From assembly GCA_016705575.1 (NCBI GenBank), contig JADIXX010000008.1, positions 558,001 to 622,000 on the forward strand: a stretch of DNA of 64,000 bases, written 5' to 3'. Numbering within the stretch: position 1 is the stretch's first letter; each line of letters starts with the position of its first letter. The notes beneath the pieces were generated by a model. That model had not been told where the DNA came from. It made no database searches and saw nothing but the letters and a program-made list of their open reading frames with translations. This DNA comes from Candidatus Aalborgicola defluviihabitans (GTDB lineage: Bacteria; Pseudomonadota; Gammaproteobacteria; Burkholderiales; Burkholderiaceae_C). This document shows positions 1 through 7,426 of this stretch, piece after piece. The translations under genes were made by a program, and so were the position numbers.

Positions 1-233
1 TCGGCTGCAAATACTTTCAACGTCTGCCGGTTGACCTTGATGACGGTAAGGCTCGCTACGCACAGCTGAACCCGCGCGGGGTCCTGCGCCAGGTGCGCTG
101 CCAGATCAACGACACCCTGCGCGCGCCACGTGTCAAACAAGCGTTTCAGGGCGCTGTAATCCTCCAGCCAAAGGGAGATGGGAGCAGACTCGAACATCAG
201 TTCAAAATCGGTCTCAGGGTTCGTCTTCGCCAT
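1..233 (-). CDS. PAS-domain signalling protein, N-terminal fragment (runs off the window)
   Basis: Reading leftward from an ATG at 231-233 gives an open frame to the window edge, about 77 residues with no stop. The start is preceded by a good AGGAG ribosome site (reverse complement of about 241-245). The protein opens MAKTNPETDFELMFESAPIS and continues with LWLEDYS and later VNRQTLKVFAA, which looks like the start of a PAS fold (acidic N-cap, 'vN.atl.lf' strand). Such N-termini commonly precede GGDEF, EAL or histidine-kinase modules, but none is visible here, so the output domain is unknown. PAS is inferred from pattern only. Confidence 0.6.
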   Translation of the reverse strand, partial: MAKTNPETDFELMFESAPISLWLEDYSALKRLFDTWRAQGVVDLAAHLAQDPARVQLCVASLTVIKVNRQTLKVFAA

Positions 234-320
234 ACTTTGCCTCCTGCGACCATTGTCCTCCAGCTTTGCAAGAAATGCCCATGGATAAAATGAGCGAACC
301 GCCTCCGAGCGGTATCGACC

Positions 321-749
321 ATGCCAACCAACAAACCCAACGAGCTACAAACACACACCAAACGTGTGGAATTGCACCGCTCTGCGCTGGTGCGTGGTCT
401 CTACTTGGTGGCGGGAATACTGGCTCTGGTGGCGGGCGTTGCGGGCGCCTTACTGCCGGTCCTGCCCACCACCCCTTTTGTGCTGCTGGCGGCGGCCTGT
501 TTTGCCCGCAGTTCCGACCGGTTCTACAACGCCATGCTCAACCACCGCATAGCCGGCCCCATCATTGCCGACTGGCGGGAACACCACGCCATGCGGCGCA
601 AAACCAAACAGTGGGCAGCGCTGATGATGGTGTTGTCCTTTGGCACCTCTATTCTGGTTGTGCCGACCCTTCAGCTCCAGCTCTTTTTGCTGGGCATGGC
701 ATTGGTGCTGGGGTTGTTTATCTGGCGAGTTCCAGTCCGCCCGGAATAG
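321..749 (+). CDS. DUF454 (YbaN-like) inner-membrane protein
   Basis: The product is 142 residues. Two hydrophobic blocks (about residues 26-62 and 96-135) flank a basic central stretch with RSSDRFYNAMLNH, the arrangement of the DUF454/YbaN family of small inner-membrane proteins, whose function is not established. The hallmark LLPVLPTTPFVLLAA is present near residue 45. The ATG at 321 has no strong ribosome site. An in-frame hairpin-like ACCGC...GCGGT (about 297-312) precedes it. It lies 21 bp upstream of, and co-directional with, the amidotransferase gene, so the two may be co-transcribed. Confidence 0.85.
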   Translation: MPTNKPNELQTHTKRVELHRSALVRGLYLVAGILALVAGVAGALLPVLPTTPFVLLAAACFARSSDRFYNAMLNHRIAGPIIADWREHHAMRRKTKQWAALMMVLSFGTSILVVPTLQLQLFLLGMALVLGLFIWRVPVRPE

Positions 750-770
750 CGCACAGTTACACTAAACAGT

Positions 771-1553
771 ATGTGCCAACTCCTGGGAATGAACAGCCAC
801 CTGCCGGCCAGCCTGACGCTGAGCTTCTCCGGGTTTTCGCAGCGTGGCGGCAGCACCGACCACCACGCCGATGGCTGGGGCATCGCCTTCTTTGAAAGCG
901 AAGGCAGCGTGCCCGGCAAGGCGGCACGGCACTTTGTGGACAAGGAAAGTGCCGCCACGTCCCCCATTGCGAAGATGCTGCGCAGCTACCCCATCAAAAG
1001 CCACAACGTGGTAGCCCACGTACGCAAGGCCACAATAGGTGAAGTGCGGTTGGAGAACTGCCACCCCTTTGTGCGCGAACTATGGGGGCGCTATTGGTTT
1101 TTTGCCCACAATGGCGACCTGAAAGACTTCACCCCGCACCTGCACGGTGCCTTCAAACCCGTAGGCGACACCGACAGTGAGCTGGCCTTTTGCTGGCTGC
1201 TGCAAGAGTTGAACAAATCCCACGCCGGTGTGCCCAGCGTACAGGAACTGACCCATACGTTGCGCGAACTCGTGCCCCGCATCGCCAAACATGGCACCTT
1301 CAACTTCCTGATGAGCAATGGCCAGGCCCTGTGGGCCCATGCGAGCACCAAGCTGTGCTACGTGCTGCGCCAACACCCCTTCACCCAAGTACAACTCAAG
1401 GACGAGGATCTGCGGGTGGACCTGGCCGAATTCAACGGCCCCGACGACCGCCTGGCCATAGTGGTGACCGAGCCGTTAACCACCAACGAAAACTGGGTGG
1501 TTATGGCACCGGGAGAGATGAAAGTATTTATGGATGGCTGCCCTCTCCTTTAG
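771..1553 (+). CDS. Class II glutamine amidotransferase (YafJ-like)
   Basis: The 260-residue protein begins MCQLLGMNS, so Cys2 becomes the N-terminal nucleophile after Met removal, as in Ntn-hydrolase class II amidotransferases. Further family signatures are DGWG at 34-37, HVRKAT at 83-88 and HNGD at 113-116, which bind glutamine and shape the oxyanion site. Length matches the single-domain YafJ group; there is no synthase domain, so the acceptor substrate is unknown. The enzyme should be cytoplasmic. Its stop overlaps by four bases the end of the convergent permease gene on the other strand. Confidence 0.9.
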   Translation: MCQLLGMNSHLPASLTLSFSGFSQRGGSTDHHADGWGIAFFESEGSVPGKAARHFVDKESAATSPIAKMLRSYPIKSHNVVAHVRKATIGEVRLENCHPFVRELWGRYWFFAHNGDLKDFTPHLHGAFKPVGDTDSELAFCWLLQELNKSHAGVPSVQELTHTLRELVPRIAKHGTFNFLMSNGQALWAHASTKLCYVLRQHPFTQVQLKDEDLRVDLAEFNGPDDRLAIVVTEPLTTNENWVVMAPGEMKVFMDGCPLL

Positions 1554-2338
1554 GGCGTCGACTTGCCCATATCTTCGTTCACCAGTGACTTGGTTTTCAC
1601 CGCCCACACCAAAGCACAACACGCAAGCGTCCAGACGATGACAGCGCCGGACGGTAAATCGAGCAGTGCCGAAAGTGCCAGCCCAATTGCATAGCCAACA
1701 ACGCCAATGGCGTAGGCGCCTGTCAATTGCCGTCCACCTTTTGATGACCGCGTCGCCAATGCGGGAATGATGAGGCTGGAAAACACCAGATACACACCCA
1801 CCAACTGAACTGAAGCAGTCACTGCCAAGGCAAATACTGCATAGAAACCGAAACGACCAAGTTTGGTGACCCACCCCAATACCATGGCCAACAGGATGAT
1901 GGCAGAGACACCGGCCAACCAGATCAATTGTGTCGTATTGACCCATAGAATCTGGCCTACGAGCAGATCCTTCAGATGTTCGCCACCATGGGGATTCCCG
2001 GACAACATGAGGATTCCGGCACAGGCGGCCAGAATAAACACCACTCCAATGAGCGCTTCCTGCTGACGGGGCGCCTTGCGTTCCGTCCAGGTTAGGAGCA
2101 ACGCGCCGAGCAAAGCGGATACAACGGCCGCAATCTGCACTGCCACCCCACCTTCGGGCAATCCCACTGCGTCGGCAGCAATGACACCAAGTCCCGCAAT
2201 CTGCGCAATCGCAAGATCAATGAACACGATGCCGCGGTCCAGAACCTGTGCCCCCAGCGGCACGTGGGTCAAAAGAACCAACAGCCCAGCGATGAATGCT
2301 GGCCCCAGAATTCCCCAGTCCAATGCACTCCAGTTCAT
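1550..2338 (-). CDS. Zinc/manganese-type ABC transporter permease (ABC-3 family)
   Basis: 262 residues with about eight hydrophobic segments and the ABC-3 family pattern, including DLAIAQIAGLGV near residue 41 and SSLIIPALATR near 188, as in ZnuB/TroC-like permeases that move Zn or Mn through the inner membrane. The ATG overlaps the stop of the upstream binding-protein gene by four bases, so translation is probably coupled. It is the last gene of a leftward metal-uptake operon. No ATPase gene (ZnuC type) lies beside it or anywhere else in this window, so the complex must borrow one from elsewhere. The substrate is inferred as zinc. Confidence 0.85.
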   Translation of the reverse strand: MNWSALDWGILGPAFIAGLLVLLTHVPLGAQVLDRGIVFIDLAIAQIAGLGVIAADAVGLPEGGVAVQIAAVVSALLGALLLTWTERKAPRQQEALIGVVFILAACAGILMLSGNPHGGEHLKDLLVGQILWVNTTQLIWLAGVSAIILLAMVLGWVTKLGRFGFYAVFALAVTASVQLVGVYLVFSSLIIPALATRSSKGGRQLTGAYAIGVVGYAIGLALSALLDLPSGAVIVWTLACCALVWAVKTKSLVNEDMGKSTP

Positions 2339-3243
2339 CGTTTTGCTCCAGCTGCAAGCAACCGACTAACCGTGTCGTCAAAAAGACCGAACAGGTCTTT
2401 GGCACCATCGGTTCCTCCCACCGTAAAGGCAATCTTGACTGCGGGAACCCCTGCATTGCGGTTCAACCACTCAGAGGCCTTGGAATCCTGATAGGCAGAG
2501 TAAATGACCATTCTGGCCGGTGTGCTTTTAAGGGTCAGCAACACTTCCTGCAAATGGGATGCAGTCGGTTCCACTCCGGGTTTGGGCTCCAGCACCGCAA
2601 CCTCTTTTAGACCCAGCCAGTTATAAAGGTACACATATCCCTTGTGTTGGGAAACCACCGATGCACCGCGAATAGGTGCCGCCTGTGCGGTCCATTTATC
2701 AATGGCTTGCTGCCATCGCTGGGTAAAGTCTGCCAATCGCTGCGCGTATTGCGCTGCGTTGGCAGGGTCCACCTTTTGCAATCGATCCGCCAACGCAATG
2801 GCCACCTCGGTAATGTTTCGGGGGTCAGTCTGGATATGGGGATTACCGGCAGCATGCACATCCCCTTGGCCACGGTCTAGCTGGGTTGGAACATCCAACT
2901 TGTGTACAAAGTCTGCGGCGGCAAAGTTGCCGGGCTGTCCTGGTTGAACTTTCCTATTTCCTGACTGCTGCAAAAGCAATGGGAGCCATCCAACCTCCAG
3001 TTCAGCACCCGTGCAGACCACCATGTCTGCGCTGCGTGCCTTGGCAATCAAACTGGGTTTGGCTTGAATTTGATGGGGATCCTGTAACGCACTGGTAGCG
3101 ACAGACACGTCCAACAGGTTACCGCCCAACTCCTGCGCCAAGGCACCCCATTCAGGCTCGCAGGCAAGAACCCGAACGGTTGCAAAAGAGGGCAAGGAAG
3201 CAAGTGCGGCCACAGTTGCAAATACCCATTTGATGTGTTTCAT
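2335..3243 (-). CDS. Zinc-type ABC transporter substrate-binding protein (ZnuA-like, cluster A-I)
   Basis: 302 residues with a Sec signal peptide (about 1-21, ending SFA). The cluster A-I fold is recognised from RVLACEPEWGALA, DPHQIQAKPS, NPHIQTDP and the C-terminal YSAYQDSKASEWL. The histidines in the two DPH/NPH motifs and in SQHKGYVY are the likely metal ligands. It lacks the long His/Asp-rich loop of E. coli ZnuA. It acts in the periplasm, delivering metal to the permease encoded immediately downstream with a four-base overlap. The gene starts 27 bp after the outer-membrane barrel gene ends. Zn rather than Mn is inferred from the neighbouring His/Cys protein and barrel. Confidence 0.85.
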   Translation of the reverse strand: MKHIKWVFATVAALASLPSFATVRVLACEPEWGALAQELGGNLLDVSVATSALQDPHQIQAKPSLIAKARSADMVVCTGAELEVGWLPLLLQQSGNRKVQPGQPGNFAAADFVHKLDVPTQLDRGQGDVHAAGNPHIQTDPRNITEVAIALADRLQKVDPANAAQYAQRLADFTQRWQQAIDKWTAQAAPIRGASVVSQHKGYVYLYNWLGLKEVAVLEPKPGVEPTASHLQEVLLTLKSTPARMVIYSAYQDSKASEWLNRNAGVPAVKIAFTVGGTDGAKDLFGLFDDTVSRLLAAGAKR

Positions 3244-3270
3244 ATTTTGTAATCCTTGTGTTTGACTGGC

Positions 3271-4665
3271 TCAATAGCCGTGTGCGCCATGTGCGCCAAG
3301 GCTCATCTGGTACTGGAGGAACAGTTGGTTGTCAGTTTGGTTCTCACGGGCACGGTCCTGCGATAGCTGCAACCTCACGCGCGAAAACTCGCTGGGGTTG
3401 TAGTCCAGCATCACCGAATCCTTTGAGGGTCGATAGCCCGTTCCCAAAAACGCAGTTGAGTTGATACCGTAATTGGGAGAGCCGGCATCCAATTGTTCGG
3501 TGCGCAATCCCAAGCGCCACTCGGGCATGAATTGGTAGACTCCTTGCAGATACCAACCTGATTGGTTGGCCACATAACCATCACCGGTATTCGCCCCAGT
3601 CACGTCATAGCTCAGTTGGCCGCTGCGTGCACTGGAGATGTACTCGCCCTGGAGCTTGAAGTTGGTCTGTTTGACATTGCCGTTGGGTGCCCATTTCCAG
3701 ACACCATCCACAATCCAGACCTTGGTGTTGCCGGTAAATGCGCTGGTGACCAAGGTACCGCTGCCATTCAGATTGTCGAGCAGCAAGTCATTGGCCTGTG
3801 CCCCAAGCAACGACACGCCGGCGCGCCAGCTATGGCTTTCACCAACATCGCCGCCCGTGTGTAATGTCAGGGCCGACATGCCGGCACCGTTTCGCCCAGT
3901 GTCGCTGCCGGGAAAACTCTTGCCGCGCCCCAACTCGAATCCCAGTTCGATGTATTGGTCGGTTGGTGGCAACCAGCTGATTTGAATGCCATCGTCTCCA
4001 TACTGTGTGCCCAGCAGCGCCTGGTATGCCAAGGGGCTGTCCACGAAGTCCCACGTGTGCGAATGATGCGAATTGAGGTATCCAATCCCCGACAGGAATC
4101 GCCCAGCCTTGGCGGTTACACCGTTTCCAAGTGACGTGCTCTGGATATAGGCCTCTTCAACGGAAACCGAATCGTCAGAATGCAGGGAGATGTTGGCCGC
4201 CCCCCGCAGCCAGGGGTCAATATTGGCGGAGAATCCCAGCTCAGATTCCGTGAGATTGAAGCCACGCGAGCCCGGCCCCGCGCCTGACACCTTGGACAAC
4301 TGGAAACCCGCAATGTTGTAATTTGCCGGATCTACCGAGGTGCTTGCATACAACCCTGAAAGAACCAGTGACATCGCCGGGTTGAAAGCATTCGCGTTGG
4401 ACATGGGGGTTTCTGCGGTCGCAGATGGCTGCGAGGGATTGCTGGTTGCAGCAACCTGCGGCGCTGATGCATTCACCGCGGCGGCATGTTCTGCAACTTC
4501 CAGGCGAATCTCCATTGCTTTAATGCGCGTTTCGTAGTCTTGGCGCATGGCGTCAATTTCCTGACGCAGGTTTTGTATTGAAATGGAGTTGGGCTGGGAT
4601 TGGGCTGTGGCGCACAGGGGTACCGCCATGGCAAGCGCAAAGCTTGCCGACAAAAGTTTCTGCAT
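3271..4665 (-). CDS. Outer-membrane porin-like protein of a zinc-uptake operon
   Basis: 464 residues. Residues 1-21 form a signal peptide. Residues about 28-60 are a predicted coiled coil (LRQEIDAMRQDYETRIKAME), as in trimeric or porin-like proteins. A low-complexity Ala/Ser/Pro linker follows, and from about residue 95 there are alternating beta strands with many Gly, Tyr and Trp. The C-terminus carries HGAHGY, with two histidines and a terminal aromatic. The AGGA ribosome site is about 6 bp from the ATG. It precedes the metal-binding protein and permease genes in the same direction, suggesting an outer-membrane entry route for zinc. Substrate is inferred from context only. Confidence 0.75.
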   Translation of the reverse strand: MQKLLSASFALAMAVPLCATAQSQPNSISIQNLRQEIDAMRQDYETRIKAMEIRLEVAEHAAAVNASAPQVAATSNPSQPSATAETPMSNANAFNPAMSLVLSGLYASTSVDPANYNIAGFQLSKVSGAGPGSRGFNLTESELGFSANIDPWLRGAANISLHSDDSVSVEEAYIQSTSLGNGVTAKAGRFLSGIGYLNSHHSHTWDFVDSPLAYQALLGTQYGDDGIQISWLPPTDQYIELGFELGRGKSFPGSDTGRNGAGMSALTLHTGGDVGESHSWRAGVSLLGAQANDLLLDNLNGSGTLVTSAFTGNTKVWIVDGVWKWAPNGNVKQTNFKLQGEYISSARSGQLSYDVTGANTGDGYVANQSGWYLQGVYQFMPEWRLGLRTEQLDAGSPNYGINSTAFLGTGYRPSKDSVMLDYNPSEFSRVRLQLSQDRARENQTDNQLFLQYQMSLGAHGAHGY

Positions 4666-4739
4666 GGTCTATCCTGAAAATGAAATCCAACGGAACCACC
4701 CATACCACGTAGCACGGACGGCACACCGAAAAAATCAAA

Positions 4740-5084
4740 TCAGGAAGGCGGCGCGCGGCTTTCGTAAGACGGCCAAAAATTGACGGTGGGGGGTACCCAC
4801 GAGTCGGCAACGTAATTCTCCCGGGGAATGGCACCAGCCGGAAAACTCAAGATATTTTTATTTGTCGCGCCACCGAGTGCCGCCAGCGCTGTCAGGCATT
4901 GGCCGCAATGGTCTTCGTGAAGGCCGGGAGTGCTGTCATTGCCGCCAACTTGAGCAATCTGCCCTGCATGGATGTGCGAGATCAAATGCGAGGTAGCCGT
5001 CATCTGCGCCAAAGGCAACAGAAGCACCATCGCAATCACAAAAGCCAAGCGATTGGTCAACAAAAATCTACGGACGGCGCTCAT
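4740..5084 (-). CDS. Small exported His/Cys protein (DUF2946-like)
   Basis: 114 residues. A basic N-terminus and hydrophobic segment (about 7-30) indicate a signal peptide or anchor. It is followed by SHLISHIHAG and then HEDHCGQC, a cluster of four or more His plus a CxxC pair, which looks like a metal site. This layout resembles DUF2946-type proteins found with Cu or Zn genes. It is first in the leftward run leading to the barrel, binding protein and permease. No ribosome site is visible before the ATG (upstream TTCTTAAATC), so translation may be leaderless or the start could be misplaced. Confidence 0.6.
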   Translation of the reverse strand: MSAVRRFLLTNRLAFVIAMVLLLPLAQMTATSHLISHIHAGQIAQVGGNDSTPGLHEDHCGQCLTALAALGGATNKNILSFPAGAIPRENYVADSWVPPTVNFWPSYESRAPPS

Positions 5085-5145
5085 GATTTAAGAATGATAA
5101 CTGAGCCGGCTTTTGGGCGAGTTGCCAGCACCGGAATCTGCAAAG
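5085..5145 (-). promoter_or_regulatory. Probable promoter region of the metal-uptake operon, with a weak Zur/Fur-like AT-rich site
   Basis: The gap between gshB's end and the DUF2946-like start holds, on the minus strand, GTTATCATTCTTAAATC directly before the ATG. It is AT-rich in a GC-rich genome and contains a GTTAT half site like those of Zur boxes, but the two halves match only partly (about 4 of 9 positions). Regulation by Zur is therefore a guess from gene content. Confidence 0.3.
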
Positions 5146-6099
5146 CTACACCGCTGCCTCCAGCGCATCCACAAACATTGCTGCCACGTCAAAGCCGGTC
5201 TGGTCGGTGATTTCCTGGAAGCAGGTTGGGCTGGTCACGTTGATTTCGGTCAGGCTGTCACCAATCACGTCCAGCCCCACCAGCAACAGGCCACGGGCCG
5301 CCAGGATAGGCCCGAGGTTTTCAGCAATGCGGCGGTCCGACTCGCTCAGTGCCATTGCCACGCCCTTGCCGCCCACCGCCAGGTTGCCCCGCACTTCACT
5401 GCCCTGCGGGATGCGCGCCAGGCAAAACGGCACTGGCTTGCCGCCAATCACCAATATGCGTTTGTCGCCTTCGGTGATGGCGGGCAGGAATTTCTGCACC
5501 ATCACGGTTTCAGCGCCATCCTTGTTCAGGGTTTCGATGATGCCGCCCAGGTTCAGACCATCGGCCTTGACGCGAAAGATGCCCATGCCACCCATGCCGT
5601 CCAGGGGTTTGAGGATGATGTCTTGGTGCTCAGAGTGGAAACGGCGAATGGCCTGCGCATCGCGCGTGACGATGGTCGGGCCAATGAACTGGGGAAACTC
5701 GAGAATCGCCAGCTTCTCGGGGTGGTCGCGCAGAGCGCGCGGCTTGTTGAACACCTTGGCGCCTTCGCGCTCGGCCTGCTCCAGCAAGTGGGTGGCGTAA
5801 AAGTATTCGCTGTCAAACGGCGGGTCCTTGCGCATGATAATGGCGCCAAAGTCTTTCAAGTCACGCAGGCGCTGCCCGGGCGTCGGGGGCGCCTCGTGGA
5901 ACCAGCGATCTTCGTGGCCCGTGAGCACGATGTGGCGCATGTGCGCCTGCACGACACCGCCACGCTCCCACAGCAATTCACGCGGCTCGCAGGCCACAAT
6001 GCTGTGCCCGCGACGTTGCGCCTCACGCATCATCGCAAAGGTGGTGTCCTTATAAATCTTGAACGATTCAAGGGGGTCGCAAACAAAGAGTAATTCCAT
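5146..6099 (-). CDS. gshB: Glutathione synthetase
   Basis: 317 residues, the usual length for bacterial GshB. It joins gamma-glutamylcysteine and glycine using ATP in the cytoplasm, the second step of glutathione synthesis. Visible signatures are the N-terminal MELLFVCDPLESFKIYKDTT, the ATP-grasp segment LKPLDGMGGMGIFRV (about 163-177) and NVTSPTCFQEI near the end, which contributes to nucleotide and glutathione binding. It is the last gene of a leftward block gshA-kup-benE-gshB, 81 bp after benE. Confidence 0.97.
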   Translation of the reverse strand: MELLFVCDPLESFKIYKDTTFAMMREAQRRGHSIVACEPRELLWERGGVVQAHMRHIVLTGHEDRWFHEAPPTPGQRLRDLKDFGAIIMRKDPPFDSEYFYATHLLEQAEREGAKVFNKPRALRDHPEKLAILEFPQFIGPTIVTRDAQAIRRFHSEHQDIILKPLDGMGGMGIFRVKADGLNLGGIIETLNKDGAETVMVQKFLPAITEGDKRILVIGGKPVPFCLARIPQGSEVRGNLAVGGKGVAMALSESDRRIAENLGPILAARGLLLVGLDVIGDSLTEINVTSPTCFQEITDQTGFDVAAMFVDALEAAV

Positions 6100-6180
6100 A
6101 GCTTTGAACAGCAGGTTTGGTAATCGAGGGCGTATTAGTTGCGACTCTACCGCGACTGGAGCAGCAGGCAGGGCTTGGGG

Positions 6181-7404
6181 CTAATCGGTTTTGCGCAGCA
6201 GGGTGCTACGCCCCAGGTTTTGCACCAACAAGGCCAGCGCACCTGCCACCACACCCCAGAAGGCCGAGCCCACGCCCGCCACCACCACGCCGCTGAGCGT
6301 GACCAGAAAGGTAATGACCGCCGCCTCGCGGTGGGGTTCATGCTGCAAGGCGGATGTCAGCGCGCCACCAATGGTGCCCAGCAGTGCCAGGCCCGCAATG
6401 GCGGCCACCAGTTCCGTGGGGAAGGCAGTCAGCACGCCGGTGATGGCCGCACCAAAGATGCCAATCACCACATACAGCGCGCCACAAGACACCGCTGCTG
6501 TGTAGCGCTTCTTGGGGTCGGCGTGCGCTTCCGGCCCCATGCAGATGGCAGCGGTGATGGCGCTCAGATTCAGGGCGAATGCACCAAAGGGTGCTAACAG
6601 CAGGGTGGCTACGCCGGTGAGCGTGATGATGGGCGAGATGGGAATGCCGGCATCGCCACCCTGGGCACGACGATCACCATAGCCGCAGGCCTGGATGGCG
6701 GCCACACCAGGCAGGTTCTGCGAGGCCATGGTCACAATGAATAGCGGTAGCGCCAGGCTGACCAGGGCCGAGAACGTGAACTCCGGACGCACCAGCACCG
6801 GTGTTGTAATGCCTAATGCGATGTCAGCCCTCGTGAAACCTGTTGTTGCAGCTACGAAAACAATAGCAATTACCAGAGTCAGGGGCACCGCGTAACGCGG
6901 CCATTGGCGCTTGCCCACCAAATACGCCAGTAGCATGACCAACACCAGTGGCAAGGCCGTTTGCGCCGCGCCAAAACCGGACAGGCCAAAACGCGCCAGT
7001 ACGCCTGCGAGCAGGGCAGCGGCGAGAGCCACCGGAATGCGGTTCATCACCCGCTCAAACCAGCCAGTTGCTCCGGCCACGGTAATAAGACCAGCGCACG
7101 CCATGAAGGCACCCACTGCCTCAGCCATGGAAAAGCCGCCTGTGGCACCGGCCGTGGCCAATACCGCAGCACCCGGTGTGCTCCAGGCCACCATAACCGG
7201 TTTTTTCAACCACAGCGAAGGCAACACCGTGCACAAGCCCATGCCGATGCCCAGCGCCCACATCCACGAGGCAATCATCTCCGGTGTGGCATGAAAAGCC
7301 TGGGCCGCCTGGAACACGATGGCGACCGAACTGGTGAAACCCACCAGCACGGCAACAAAGCCGGCAGTGAAGGCGGGAGGGCTGAGGTCTTTAAAAAACT
7401 GCAT
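6181..7404 (-). CDS. benE: Benzoate/H+ symporter family protein (BenE)
   Basis: 407 residues with about eleven or twelve hydrophobic helices and the BenE family start (PPAFTAGFVAVLVGFTSS). It also has WSTPGAAVLATAGA and QNLPGVAAIQACGY, all typical of the BenE secondary transporters of the inner membrane. Benzoate uptake is the family's described role; no catabolic ben genes are nearby, so the real substrate may differ. Residues about 177-196 (IAIVFVAATTGF region) are encoded by a copy of the dispersed in-frame repeat (6817-6875). It lies 22 bp downstream of kup and 81 bp upstream of gshB. Confidence 0.9.
   Translation of the reverse strand: MQFFKDLSPPAFTAGFVAVLVGFTSSVAIVFQAAQAFHATPEMIASWMWALGIGMGLCTVLPSLWLKKPVMVAWSTPGAAVLATAGATGGFSMAEAVGAFMACAGLITVAGATGWFERVMNRIPVALAAALLAGVLARFGLSGFGAAQTALPLVLVMLLAYLVGKRQWPRYAVPLTLVIAIVFVAATTGFTRADIALGITTPVLVRPEFTFSALVSLALPLFIVTMASQNLPGVAAIQACGYGDRRAQGGDAGIPISPIITLTGVATLLLAPFGAFALNLSAITAAICMGPEAHADPKKRYTAAVSCGALYVVIGIFGAAITGVLTAFPTELVAAIAGLALLGTIGGALTSALQHEPHREAAVITFLVTLSGVVVAGVGSAFWGVVAGALALLVQNLGRSTLLRKTD
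6817..6875 (-). repeat. Dispersed in-frame hairpin repeat, copy H (in benE)
   Basis: On the minus strand: module GCTATTGTTTTCGTAGC, then exactly 18 nt, then GAGGGCT. It reads in the sense frame of benE (..IAIVFVAA..) inside a membrane helix. It has the same 17-18-7 architecture as seven other copies in the window. Confidence 0.8.
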
Positions 7405-7426
7405 GCAGCTGATTGTGACCCAGTGC

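Noticed and set aside
5113..6093. Long open frame (about 326 codons) antisense to gshB
   Set aside because: It is the shadow of gshB: composition is rich in His, Gln, Ala and Val as expected from antisense codons, with no ribosome site and no family resemblance.
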